Shown here one piece after another: positions 26,691 through 34,889 of a stretch of DNA of 40,311 nucleotides. Position numbers and translations under genes: made by a program. Below the pieces are notes generated by a model. It had not been told where the DNA came from. It ran no database searches and worked only from the letters and a program-made list of their open reading frames with translations. Position 1 is the first letter of the stretch. Every line of letters begins with the position of its first letter. The stretch is from the NCBI RefSeq assembly GCF_001591565.1, contig NZ_BCVD01000022.1, positions 1 to 40,311 on the forward strand, in the 5' to 3' direction. The stretch is from Priestia flexa NBRC 15715 (GTDB taxonomy: Bacteria > Bacillota > Bacilli > Bacillales > Bacillaceae_H).

Positions 26691-26916
26691 ATCTTTAGTT
26701 ACCATAATATTCTTTCTGGAATCCAAACCAAAAAGAATCCCTTAAAAAGAAGGGTTAAGATCATGAATTATGCAGCTTTTATACATATGCTTGTTTTATA
26801 TAATAAATCGCTTTCATGAAGAAAATATGTTATATTTAACTTACTAACACACACATTTCATATCTAGTTTTATAAAAAGCTGCCTCTCCTGACGCTCCGA
26901 GGCAGCTTTTTATTTT
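26691..26916 (+). ncRNA. Structured intergenic element, copy B (candidate small RNA)
   Basis: Related to 23554-23850 in the same orientation: it starts ATCTTTAGTTACCATAAT, shares CTTTTATACATATGCT, has a short hairpin at the place of copy A's long one (AATCCCTT with AAGGGTT), and ends in a 13-bp terminator (26874-26886 with 26899-26911) with loop TCCTGACGCTCC. TATTTTGTTAA follows both terminators. Upstream GCAGCTTTTATA (about 26776-26787) can pair with the 5' arm of the terminator, an antiterminator-like layout. Confidence 0.5.
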
Positions 26917-26959
26917 GTTAATGGTAATAAATATTTTAACATCTTGTAATAGATCTAAA

Positions 26960-27095
26960 TATTTTGTCCGCGAAAGTATACTTTTACGGACAGTTCTTTT
27001 ATATAAGAAATTTATTATTTTCGTCGTTCGTTTAAGTTAAAAAATAAATTACGAACGACCTTTTAAAGTCATATACGTCGTTTACGGACGGTTTT
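26960..27095. repeat. Cluster of inverted repeats
   Basis: Three inverted repeats within 135 bp: TGTCCG (26965-26970) with CGGACA (26987-26992) around the palindrome AAAGTATACTTT (26973-26984); GTCGTTCGT (27023-27031) with ACGAACGAC (27051-27059); and CGTC (27076-27079) with GACG (27087-27090) before T5. They share CGGAC/CGTTCG-like motifs. The rest of the gap 27096-27480 is AT-rich without a recognisable gene. Confidence 0.4.
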
Positions 27096-27484
27096 TGATT
27101 GACAAGAGGAAGAGAAACACAAAAGGAGTGTAAAAATAGAAAAACTCGTCAACAAGAGGTTTTTATTTATCAAGACAAAAACTTCCTTTTTCTATAGATA
27201 AAAGTATATCTAATAAAATATTCTTGTCATATCTCATAATAAACTTTATAAAAGCACTAATAAAAAATACATAGTATGTTATAAGCTTACAGTGTACAAC
27301 GTACAACGCTGCCAGCATAAAGATTACTTAAACAGATGATTTGTTGTTGAAAATTACCAATCACTTTGATTATCAATTACTCAACAAACTATTGATATGT
27401 AGTATTAATTACATAAAAAATAAACGTTTATTTCTTTAGCTTTATGAGCAGCGACATTTAAACGAAATAGTTTTAGATGTCTAT

Positions 27485-27580
27485 CTATAACTTACGATCA
27501 ATATCACCTTTAATTAAGGAAAGCTGTTCTTGTTCTATTCTACATATTTCAAGAATTTCGTGACGTCCGTTTTCTGGCAC
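27485..27580 (-). pseudogene. C-terminal stub of a MerR-family regulator
   Basis: The minus strand reads VPENGRHEILEICRIEQ, then EQLSLIKGDIDRKL and TAG (27485-27487). This resembles the dimerisation helix at the end of MerR-type regulators (typically TIPERRKILEEQR...QI..L). No HTH part is found upstream. It is only ~31 codons, so the family call is tentative. Confidence 0.4.
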
Positions 27581-27673
27581 TATACAACAGGGAGCATAGA
27601 AGGAAATATAAGCAATAAAAAGTGGTGAATCATAGCTTTATTAAGGTATTCTCATCATAAATAAAAATTTATA

Positions 27674-27721
27674 TTGACAATGAAATGATATTCGTTTTAT
27701 AATTATCTCGAATTAAAGATA
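27674..27721 (+). promoter_or_regulatory. Promoter and MhqR-type operator upstream of mhqP
   Basis: Consensus TTGACA (27674-27679), 18-bp spacer, TATAAT (27698-27703). Directly after it lies TATCT-CGAATTAA-AGATA (27704-27721), the same arm and spacing pattern as the perfect palindrome before mhqO. The operator covers the likely transcription start, fitting repression. Confidence 0.8.
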
Positions 27722-27765
27722 TTTTAATTAAAGATAAATTCAATTAAAATTAGAAGTAGAAAGTG

Positions 27766-27940
27766 ATGATATTGAATAAAAGTTTAGCAGAAACCGTTTT
27801 TAACCTTTCAGAAAGCTTCTAAATTTAAAATCAAAAAGTTATTGAAGATTTCTTTATAGCTTTGGGTGATGAAGAAAAAAGCTGTCATTAGAATTTTAGG
27901 CAAAATACAGTATTGCTAACTATAATCATCAAAGTTAATA
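27766..27940 (+). pseudogene. Decayed small gene in the mhqP leader
   Basis: ATG 27766 opens MILNKSLAETVFNLSESF and stops at 27820-27822. In another frame protein-like sequence continues (NQKVIEDFFIALGDEEKK, then LSLEF and a stop). This looks like a frame-shifted short gene between the operator and mhqP. The family is not recognised and chance cannot be excluded. Confidence 0.3.
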
Positions 27941-27969
27941 AAATGATAAAAAAATAGGAGGAATTAAAA

Positions 27970-28368
27970 ATGATTAGTATTGGTTTATTATTAATTCGTT
28001 TAGTAATTGGATTGTCATTTATGGCCCATGGAGCTCAGAAATTATTCGGATGGTTTGGTGGTCATGGATTAAAAGGAACAGGAGGGTGGTTTGAGTCCAT
28101 TGGAATGAAACCAGGTGTTAGAATGGCCTTGATAGCTGGGTTATCAGAACTTGTAGGTGGTGCTTTATTTGCTGTAGGATTTCTTACACCTCTTGCGGCT
28201 CTTATGATTGCTGGAACAATGTTTATAGCTATTATTAAAGTACACGGTCCAAACGGCTACTGGGCAACACAAAATGGTTATGAATATAACCTTACATTAT
28301 TAGTTGTTGCTATTAGTATTGCTATAATCGGTCCAGGATACTACGCAATCGACGCCCTTATCTTCTAA
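27970..28368 (+). CDS. mhqP: DoxX family membrane protein MhqP
   Basis: 132 residues with four hydrophobic helices (~3-22, 48-70, 74-92, 104-130). The DoxX start LLIRLVIGLSFMAHGAQKLFGWFGG is clear. AGGAGG is ~9 nt before ATG 27970. In B. subtilis the mhqNOP operon, repressed by MhqR and induced by quinones and catechol-like electrophiles, contains this DoxX protein beside the dioxygenase MhqO. Here the order is mhqP then mhqO, with separate operators. The symbol rests on this context plus family, as DoxX proteins alone are not specific. Confidence 0.85.
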   Translation: MISIGLLLIRLVIGLSFMAHGAQKLFGWFGGHGLKGTGGWFESIGMKPGVRMALIAGLSELVGGALFAVGFLTPLAALMIAGTMFIAIIKVHGPNGYWATQNGYEYNLTLLVVAISIAIIGPGYYAIDALIF

Positions 28369-28458
28369 AAGGAAAAATGGTGAAATAAAGAATAATTTAT
28401 TAAAAGTAGTTAGATACGTATACTTTGTTACTCTAGAAGTTAAACATATGAATTTTTG

Positions 28459-28484
28459 TATAATATCTCGAATTCGAGATATTA
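28459..28484 (+). promoter_or_regulatory. MhqR-type operator and -10 box upstream of mhqO
   Basis: A perfect 24-bp palindrome (28461-28484) with core TATCTCGAATTCGAGATA, matching the known MhqR site. TATAAT at 28459-28464 overlaps its left edge; the -35 is poor, suggesting activator-free but weak initiation or an extended -10 (TTTGTATAAT). Confidence 0.85.
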
Positions 28485-28623
28485 TTGGTTCAATCATTTG
28501 AATTTGTTAAAGGGATATCTTTTATATAGCGTACCTAGGTAAATTTGATTAGATTGAATATTCCATTGCTTTATGAAGGACAATTAAAATAATTATTAAA
28601 ATATGATAAGGGAGAGATAAAGA

Positions 28624-29562
28624 ATGACAAAAAAAACTACAGGAATCCATCATATTACAGCGATTGTAGGTCATCCACAGGAAAATGTTGATTTTTATGC
28701 TGGTGTATTAGGTTTACGCTTAGTCAAACAAACAGTCAATTTTGATGATCCGGGTACGTATCATCTTTACTTTGGTGATGAAGCTGGAAAGCCAGGAACA
28801 ATTATTACCTTTTTCCCGTGGGCAGGAGCACGCCAAGGAGTAATAGGTGATGGTCAAGTAGGTGTAACTTCATACGTAGTGCCAAAGGGCGCCATGGATT
28901 TTTGGGAGCAGAGATTATCAAAATTTAATATTCCGATAACAAAGATGGAACGATTCGGAGAACAATATTTAGAATTTGACGATCCCCATGGTTTACATTT
29001 AGAAATTGTTGAAAGAGAAGCTGGTGAAAAAAACACGTGGCAATTTGGTGAGGTTACACCTGAAGTAGCAATTAAAGGCTTTGGGGGAGCAACATTATTA
29101 TCTGCTCGTCCTGAAGAAACAGCCAAGTTATTAGAGGATGTTATGGGTCTTGAAAAAGTAGGTGAGGAAGGAGATTTCATTCGTTTTCAATCATCTGCTG
29201 ATATCGGAAATATCATTGATTTAAAGCTAACGCCAATCGGTCGTGGACAAATGGGTGTTGGAACCGTTCACCATATTGCATGGCGTGCTGAAAACGATGA
29301 GGACCAGTTAGAATGGCAAAAACACGTAGCTAGTAATGGATATGGAGTCACAGCTGTACGAGATCGAAACTATTTTAATGCTATTTACTTTAAAGAACAT
29401 GGAGAAATTCTATTTGAAATTGCCACAGATCCACCAGGTTTTGCACATGATGAGTCACAAGAAACAATGGGAGAAAAGTTAATGCTGCCTAAGCAGTATG
29501 AAACTCATCGAGCTCAGCTTGAAAGAGAATTGCTTCCTTTTGAAGTGAGAGAACTAGACTAA
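28624..29562 (+). CDS. mhqO: Ring-cleaving dioxygenase MhqO (glyoxalase/VOC family)
   Basis: 312 residues made of two tandem vicinal-oxygen-chelate modules (~1-145 and ~155-300). The start is TTGIHHITAIVGHPQENVDF; metal-ligand candidates are His in GIHHITAI, His in TVHHIAWR and Glu in GEILFEIATDPPGF. It matches MhqO/MhqA-type proteins that open hydroquinone or catechol rings and protect from quinone stress. GGGAGAG precedes ATG 28624. A palindromic operator lies 140 bp upstream. It ends with the large bidirectional terminator shared with the tRNA gene. Confidence 0.92.
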   Translation: MTKKTTGIHHITAIVGHPQENVDFYAGVLGLRLVKQTVNFDDPGTYHLYFGDEAGKPGTIITFFPWAGARQGVIGDGQVGVTSYVVPKGAMDFWEQRLSKFNIPITKMERFGEQYLEFDDPHGLHLEIVEREAGEKNTWQFGEVTPEVAIKGFGGATLLSARPEETAKLLEDVMGLEKVGEEGDFIRFQSSADIGNIIDLKLTPIGRGQMGVGTVHHIAWRAENDEDQLEWQKHVASNGYGVTAVRDRNYFNAIYFKEHGEILFEIATDPPGFAHDESQETMGEKLMLPKQYETHRAQLERELLPFEVRELD

Positions 29563-29630
29563 ATTCGAGTCTGAGTGCTTATTTTGCTTTCAATTCATCA
29601 ATCTAATCTATTTCAACTAAGAAAAAAATG

Positions 29631-29676
29631 ATAAGAAAAGAGAGGTCTTTCTATAGAAAGACCTCTCTTTTCTTAT
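29631..29676. terminator. 46-bp perfect palindrome, bidirectional terminator
   Basis: The two 23-base halves (29631-29653 and 29654-29676) are exact reverse complements with no loop bases. Centre is CTATAG and arms contain GAGAGGTCTTTC. It ends mhqO and the tRNA gene, whose discriminator base it touches. Confidence 0.92.
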
Positions 29677-29747
29677 GGAGCGTAGGGGATTCGAACCCCT
29701 GACCCCTTCGCTGCCAGCGAAGTATTCTCCCGCTGAACTAACGCCCC
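29676..29747 (-). tRNA. tRNA-Ala (anticodon GGC)
   Basis: 72 nt on the minus strand. The acceptor stem GGGGCGT pairs with ACGCTCC, the D arm starts GTTCAGCGGGAGAAT, the anticodon arm is CTTCG-CTGGCAG-CGAAG with anticodon GGC, and the T arm is AGGGG-TTCGAAT-CCCCT. CCA is not encoded; the discriminator A is followed by TAA. It decodes GCC/GCU. It is a solitary tRNA gene with its own consensus promoter and terminator. Confidence 0.97.
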
Positions 29748-29766
29748 GATATGTAAGTTCTCTTTT

Positions 29767-29795
29767 ATTTTATAAATCTCTATAACGTCTGTCAA
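29767..29795 (-). promoter_or_regulatory. Consensus promoter of the tRNA gene
   Basis: On the minus strand TTGACA (29795-29790), 17-bp spacer, TAAAAT (29772-29767), about 20 nt before the tRNA. Confidence 0.85.
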
Positions 29796-29968
29796 TTCGT
29801 TTTTTGTATATTTTCGAAATAAAGCAACAATTTTTTTAGGTTTCATTTTTTCCACACATTTATTTAGTATAACTAAAGGTGAATAAGTAATGATATCAAT
29901 ATTGTAAGCGTTAACTTATTGCGTTCATTACTTAATTTGTATAGATCTGATACTAGGGGGAGCATTGG

Positions 29969-31357
29969 GTGGAAGCAGTTAAATTAACACCAAAACCAAA
30001 AAGACAAAGAGAGGTACACAAAAAGAAAACCTCAGCCGCTATTTATCAAACAGTGTGGAGGTGGCATTTTTATGCAGGACTTATTTTTGCACCATTTTTA
30101 ATCATATTAGCGTTTAGCGGTGCGGTGTATTTATTTAAGCCACAAATTGAGTCAGTTCTTTATCACGACCTGTATTACGTAGAAGAAAAAGGAGATATAC
30201 TACCTTCAACAAAACAAATAGATGAGGTCCAAAAAGCGTATCCAGAAACAGCTATTACTTCAATAAAATATTATGATGATCCACTTCGTACAGCTGAGAT
30301 TGGGATTATGACAAATGGAGAGATGTCTTCAGCATTTATAAATCCGTACACTGGAGAAGTAGCTGGAACTCTCTCAGATGACGAGAAATTCACGACTATT
30401 TTCAAAAAGATTCATAGTGAATTGCTCATTGGCGGAACGCTTGCCAATCGACTTGTAGAGCTAGCTGCCTGCTGGGCTGTTATTCTATTAATTACGGGTC
30501 TGTACATATGGTGGCCAAGAAATAAAGCGTCGATATGGGGAACAGTTTTGCCAAGGTTTAACCGAAAAGGAAGAATATTTTGGCGAGATATGCACGCTGT
30601 TCCTGCATTTTGGCTATCGTTATTTATGTTAATTTTAATTCTAACAGGACTTCCTTGGTCAGGAGTGATGGGAGAGCAAATTAATCGACTTGCTACGTAT
30701 TCAAACACGGGCTACCCACCATTTTCACATAGCTTTGGTGAAAAGCCTGAATCAATTGTTAAAACAAAAGACGTAGCAGAGGATATACCGTGGGCTGCAG
30801 AAAACATTCCAGTTCCCAATTCATCTGTTCCTGGCTACGTGCCGCTTTCTCTTGAGAAAGTGACTGATATAGCACAAGCTGAAAAAATTCAAAAGCCATA
30901 TACAATTTCAATGCCTCAAGGTGAAAAAGGTGTTTATACCATTTCAACATCTCATACTAAGCCCGGCGATAATGCAACTCTTCACGTTGATCAATATTCA
31001 GGTGCTATTTTAAGCGATGTTCGCTTTGATGATTACGGTATTATGGGAAAAGGAATTACAATGGGAGTTGCGCTTCATGAAGGAAGGCTATTTGGCGTAG
31101 CAAATCAAATTCTCGGCCTCATTACGTGTCTTGGATTAATTGGTTTAATTGTTAGTTCGTATGTTATGTGGCGTAAGCGAAAACCTCAAGAAAGTTCCGG
31201 AGCACCACCTAAGTCAAAGGACTCCAAAGTGACAAGAGTTGTTTTCTTTATCATGCTTGGACTCGGGATCGTCATGCCACTTGTTGGAATTTCAATTATT
31301 GCGGTATATTTGTTGGATAGGTTTGTATTTTCAAAGATACCCTCTGTTCAAAATTAA
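29969..31357 (+). CDS. PepSY-associated transmembrane protein
   Basis: 462 residues. It starts at GTG 29969, with AGGGGGA ~8 nt upstream. A basic N-terminus leads into four membrane helices (~34-56, ~155-175, ~205-225, ~385-405) plus one or two at the end (~425-450). The FAPFLIILAFSGAVYLFKP start and the large outer loops are typical of PepSY_TM (PiuB-like) proteins. Some family members reduce or process iron-siderophores; that is only a possibility here, since no good Fur box was found. A 10-bp inverted repeat lies upstream (29884-29893 with 29925-29934). Confidence 0.88.
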   Translation: MEAVKLTPKPKRQREVHKKKTSAAIYQTVWRWHFYAGLIFAPFLIILAFSGAVYLFKPQIESVLYHDLYYVEEKGDILPSTKQIDEVQKAYPETAITSIKYYDDPLRTAEIGIMTNGEMSSAFINPYTGEVAGTLSDDEKFTTIFKKIHSELLIGGTLANRLVELAACWAVILLITGLYIWWPRNKASIWGTVLPRFNRKGRIFWRDMHAVPAFWLSLFMLILILTGLPWSGVMGEQINRLATYSNTGYPPFSHSFGEKPESIVKTKDVAEDIPWAAENIPVPNSSVPGYVPLSLEKVTDIAQAEKIQKPYTISMPQGEKGVYTISTSHTKPGDNATLHVDQYSGAILSDVRFDDYGIMGKGITMGVALHEGRLFGVANQILGLITCLGLIGLIVSSYVMWRKRKPQESSGAPPKSKDSKVTRVVFFIMLGLGIVMPLVGISIIAVYLLDRFVFSKIPSVQN

Positions 31358-31372
31358 GTGCGTAACTTTTCG

Positions 31373-31405
31373 CTGCTTGCCTTGTTTCATGGCAAGCAGT
31401 TTTAT
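31373..31405 (+). terminator. Rho-independent terminator
   Basis: 9-bp GC-rich stem (31373-31381 with 31391-31399), 9-nt loop, T4. Confidence 0.88.
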
Positions 31406-31471
31406 TATACGTAATAACCTTCAAATATGTTAAAATAGTAAAAATATTCATTCGAAAACTTGGAGGCTATT

Positions 31472-32602
31472 ATGAAATACGACGTAATTGTAGTTGGAGC
31501 CGGCTCAATGGGAATGGCAGCCGGTTATTTTTTAGCAAAAAAAGGGCAAAGAGTTTTACTTATTGATGCCTTTGATCCACCCCATGCGAGCGGAAGCCAT
31601 CACGGCGAGACGCGCATTATTCGCTATGCATACGGAGAAGGAGAAGAGTACGTACCGCTTGCACTCCGAGCAAAAGAGCTGTGGGAAGAGCTAGAAAAAG
31701 AAAGTGGACGATCGTTCTTTTTAAAAACGGGAGTACTGAGCGTAGGAGAAGAGACCTCATCGTTTATTCAAACCGTCATTTCAAGTGCAAAAACATATAG
31801 TCTACCACTTGAAGTGTTAAACGCAGTTGAAATACATACGCGATTTCCTGGAATCACTGTTCCGGATTCGTTCATTGGCTGTTTTGAACCAACCTCAGGC
31901 GTTTTAAAATGTGAAGATGCTATTCGCACTTACAAAGAGTTTGCGTTAAAATACGGAGCTGAGCTGTTAACTAATCATCCTGTGAAAGGTATCAAAGTAA
32001 CAGAAGATAGCGTAAAGGTGCATACAGGTGACAACGTATATGAAGGTAAACGTTTGGTTCTTTCTGCCGGAGCCTGGTCCAAAGAGCTGTTAGCTAAGCT
32101 AGGACTCAATCTTCCTGCAACACCTATCCGCAAGACCTTTGCGTGGTTTGAAGCAGATGAAAAATTTTACGGAGAAGGGAAATTCCCTGCGTTTTCATTT
32201 GATACAAAAAGTGGGATGTACTATGGGTTTCCAAGCATTGACGGAGCGGGTTTAAAACTAGGCCGTCATGATGGCATTCAGCAAGCCCAAAATCCAAATG
32301 AAGAGATGGCGCCTTTTAACGATGGAGATCGTGCAGAACTGGAAAACTTACTTCGTAGCTATATGCCGCAAGTAGGAAAGCTGAAGTTCGGCAAAACGTG
32401 TATGTACACGATGACACCAGATGAAAACTTTATTATTGATACGCACCCATTGTATAAAAACGTTGTGTTCGCAGCAGGGTTTTCAGGGCACGGATTTAAA
32501 TTAAGCAGCGCTGTTGGTGAAGTAATAAGTGATCTTTTGACTACAGGTAAAGCACCGTATGACTTATCATTATTCTCAGCAAGTAGATGGGAGGTAGAAT
32601 AA
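31472..32602 (+). CDS. FAD amino-acid oxidase of the sarcosine / N-methyl-L-tryptophan oxidase family
   Basis: 376 residues from ATG 31472, which has GGAGG 5 nt upstream; an ATG at 31460 lies before this site. The dinucleotide-binding start is DVIVVGAGSMGMAAGYFLAK. ASGSHHGETRIIRYAYGEG is the MSOX/MTOX signature, and KTCMYTMTPDE holds the Cys (~310) that carries covalent FAD in the family. It oxidises an N-methyl amino acid, giving formaldehyde and hydrogen peroxide; the exact substrate (sarcosine or N-methyltryptophan) cannot be told. Its stop overlaps the ATG of the dead phzF remnant (TAATG). An extended -10 (TGTTAAAAT, 31428-31436) lies upstream. Confidence 0.9.
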   Translation: MKYDVIVVGAGSMGMAAGYFLAKKGQRVLLIDAFDPPHASGSHHGETRIIRYAYGEGEEYVPLALRAKELWEELEKESGRSFFLKTGVLSVGEETSSFIQTVISSAKTYSLPLEVLNAVEIHTRFPGITVPDSFIGCFEPTSGVLKCEDAIRTYKEFALKYGAELLTNHPVKGIKVTEDSVKVHTGDNVYEGKRLVLSAGAWSKELLAKLGLNLPATPIRKTFAWFEADEKFYGEGKFPAFSFDTKSGMYYGFPSIDGAGLKLGRHDGIQQAQNPNEEMAPFNDGDRAELENLLRSYMPQVGKLKFGKTCMYTMTPDENFIIDTHPLYKNVVFAAGFSGHGFKLSSAVGEVISDLLTTGKAPYDLSLFSASRWEVE

Positions 32603-33579
32603 TGAAATTTTCAATTGTAGACGTATTTTCGCAAGGAAAGTATACGGGAAACTAGCTGGCTGTTTTTAAAGAGGCAGGACATTTATCAACAGAAGAGATG
32701 CAAAAAATTGCCAAGGAAATTAATTTCTCTGAAACAACGTTTATTCTATCAAATGAGCCTACTGAAAAAGGGTATCCTGTCCGTATTTTCACACCAGGAT
32801 TTACTGAAAAAGATGTAAATGTAGATGCTCCTCCTCTGTTTACAGATGTTTTTTGGTTAGGCTACATGCATGAGATGACAATGCACGGGTTAGCTGGATA
32901 TAGTATATCTTTTAGTGTGTCGACCAGAAAAGATATACGAGATCACTATTTCCAATGCAACATTGATGCTATGGGGATTTATAATAAGTCGATTGAAATT
33001 CTTTTATCCAAAGGTATTTATCAACGATCTCCCTATTTTTCTACATCTCAAAGGAGTCAATCAGTTACAGAGATAGGATATGTTATGGATTTATTCGGAG
33101 ATAAAAGACCTTTAAATTCAATGGAAGCGGGAAACATTTTTTTTAATCTAAAAAAGAGTATTGCGGCTAAGGCTCTCGTCATTGGATTTAAACAAGTAAT
33201 TAAAGATAAAGACATTCATAAATTTATGGATAATTGTTTACGTACAGTTAATAAAAATATAAATATTTTCTCTTCTATCCTTCAGTATGAAAACCTTAAA
33301 CCTCCCCAATTATTAGACAATGAAATTACAAATTCTGATGTAGCTCCTTTTTCAGATAAATTAATGGTGTTTCATACTGGATTTTTATTTAATTTAGCCG
33401 CCACGTATTATGCTGCAGCTATGGTAACAAGTATGAGGATAGATGTAGCTGGACATTGTGATGCTTCTATTTTTCGGGATTTGAAAACGATCTCATCTTT
33501 TGGGAGAATTATGATTAAAAAAGGGTGGATAGAAAAACTACCAGAGGCGGATGATCGTAAAGAGTTACCTGATAATTAA
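32602..33579 (+). pseudogene. Deletion fusion of a phzF-like gene to a DUF3231 gene, with nonsense codon
   Basis: ATG 32602 starts a PhzF-family protein (MKFSIVDVFSQGKYTGN), but codon 18 is TAG (32653-32655), where relatives have Gln or Pro (GNxLAVF). The frame continues with PhzF sequence, KIAKEINFSETTFILSN, to VRIFTPG. At ~32790-32800 it changes to FTEKDVNVDAPPLFTDVFW, typical of DUF3231 proteins, and stays DUF3231-like to the stop at 33579 (~260 residues, lacking that family's start). ATG 32698 could start a chimera but has AGAAGAG too close. PhzF catalytic parts beyond ~60 residues are lost. Confidence 0.82.
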
Positions 33580-33668
33580 TGAAAGTTTTTACTTTTTTAT
33601 AAATGTTTAAGATGGGATAGCGTCAGAAAAGTGCGGATTTACAACCTTAAGGAAATCCAAGTATAAGA

Positions 33669-33712
33669 AAGCCTACTATCTCGATGTTTCAAGTGAAATA
33701 ATAGGCTTTAGT
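33669..33712 (+). terminator. Weak hairpin after the fusion gene
   Basis: 7-bp stem (33669-33675 with 33702-33708) with a 26-nt loop and T3. Probably the old terminator of the DUF3231 gene. Confidence 0.35.
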
Positions 33713-33739
33713 TACCTCAAAGCTTAACTATAGAAGTAG

Positions 33740-33940
33740 AACGAAAAACACAGACTTTTAACCGATGAAATAATCCAAGAATATGAATGTTTTTTAGAAA
33801 GAGTTAACTCACAACCTGAACATACGCCAATGGCAGTAAGTTGGTTAGAAAAAATATTCCCTAAGAAAAAGGTAGGAAGTATTATCGTTTCAGCTGTTAA
33901 CTGTGTGTGTGTTTTTTACAAACTTGATTATAGTCAATAA
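33740..33940 (+). pseudogene. Gene stub of unknown family
   Basis: Open for 66 codons to TAA 33938-33940 with protein-like sequence: TDEIIQEYECFLERVNSQ, then PMAVSWLEKIFPKKKVGS. There is no start codon before an internal ATG two fifths of the way in, and no ribosome site. An in-frame TAG (33737-33739) lies just upstream. It looks like the 3' end of a lost gene. The family is not recognised. The rest of 33580-34184 shows nothing clear. Confidence 0.4.
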
Positions 33941-34184
33941 AAGAAAACATAAAGTAAAATTTATCTAGTTGTCAGCTTATATAGCAGAAAATCTATTTAA
34001 AAAGACCAAGCCCTCATACACATTGTTCTAACAATTTAGTCATATAATGCAACTAAGAAGATTTACTTTTACAAGTAGCTTCTGTCTTTATTCTTACTTT
34101 ATAGGATCTGATGCTTACTACGCTGAAAAACTCTTTTCAAAAAGTTTTAGGCTTTGACTTAAAATGGAGAAGGAGTGAGTGGTT

Positions 34185-34541
34185 ATGCTATCAACGGTAC
34201 TGCAGTTTATTTTAGGAATTGGTTTTTTATTCTTTGGTTTCATGAAGTTTTACTCGCAGGACATGGTGAGTGAGTTTGAGCGGTATGGCTTTTCGAGTGG
34301 GTTCCGAAAATTCACAGGATTTGTAGAAGTAGTTGGAGCTATTGTCATCGTGTGGGGAGTTTGGTATGAAAGTCTTTCCGCAATCGGTGCGTTTGTATTG
34401 GGAGTGACGATGCTGGGTGCAATCTATACGCATTTAGTTCGTGCAAAAGATTCGTTTTCAAAAGCGGTTGTTCCTATTATTCTCTTGGCACTAGCTGTGG
34501 TAGTGTCTGTATTAAATTTTGACTCCATACCGTTTTTATAA
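34185..34541 (+). CDS. DoxX-like membrane protein
   Basis: 118 residues from ATG 34185 (AAGGAG 9 nt upstream); a GTG at 34179 is too close to the ribosome site. Four hydrophobic helices (~2-20, 43-61, 66-83, 95-112) and the segment FGFMKFYSQDMVSEFERYGF fit the DoxX/DoxX_2 group. It is in the cytoplasmic membrane, and its function is unknown. It is unlike mhqP in sequence and has no MhqR-type operator. It is a single gene ending in a terminator. Confidence 0.82.
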   Translation: MLSTVLQFILGIGFLFFGFMKFYSQDMVSEFERYGFSSGFRKFTGFVEVVGAIVIVWGVWYESLSAIGAFVLGVTMLGAIYTHLVRAKDSFSKAVVPIILLALAVVVSVLNFDSIPFL

Positions 34542-34559
34542 ATGTTAATATGCAGTTTT

Positions 34560-34590
34560 AGCCGCGAGTTTCGACTAGCGGCTTTTTTTA
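34560..34590 (+). terminator. Rho-independent terminator of the DoxX-like gene
   Basis: AGCCGC (34560-34565) with GCGGCT (34578-34583), 12-nt loop, T7. Confidence 0.88.
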
Positions 34591-34716
34591 TTCTCTATTC
34601 TGCTTTTCAAGCAATTCAATCATTCTATCATTTTGTTTTACTGTTTTTCGCAGGTTTGATTCTATTGAAAATAAAGTGACCATAATTGCAAGAAACCCAA
34701 ATATTAAAAAAATCAT
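34588..34716 (-). CDS. 42-residue single-helix membrane protein
   Basis: ATG 34716 to TAA 34588-34590. A transmembrane helix (MIFLIFGFLAIMVTLFS) is followed by a charged coiled-coil tail (KQNDRMIELLEKQNRE). AGGAG lies upstream but at a long spacing of ~12 nt. The same plan (short helix plus heptad tail) is common in tiny Bacillus membrane proteins, which supports a real gene. Its stop touches the T-run of the opposing terminator. Function is unknown. Confidence 0.6.
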   Translation of the reverse strand: MIFLIFGFLAIMVTLFSIESNLRKTVKQNDRMIELLEKQNRE

Positions 34717-34889
34717 AGTGCTTTACATCTCCTATACAACATGTTATCAAAGAAAATAATAACTATATAATAACATATTTTCTATATTTTACATATATGT
34801 ATTGCTATCTCGATAGGCCTTTTTAATTATTTCCAATTAGTGTATAGTTAAGGATAAATTATACAATTAATTAAAGAGGTGAGGTCCTT

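Noticed and set aside
29673-29855. Minus-strand ORF of 60 codons
   Set aside because: It is the tRNA-Ala gene plus its promoter region read as protein.
29884-29934. Fur box before the PepSY protein
   Set aside because: Only a partial match to the 7-1-7 pattern; the inverted repeat spacing of 31 bases does not fit.
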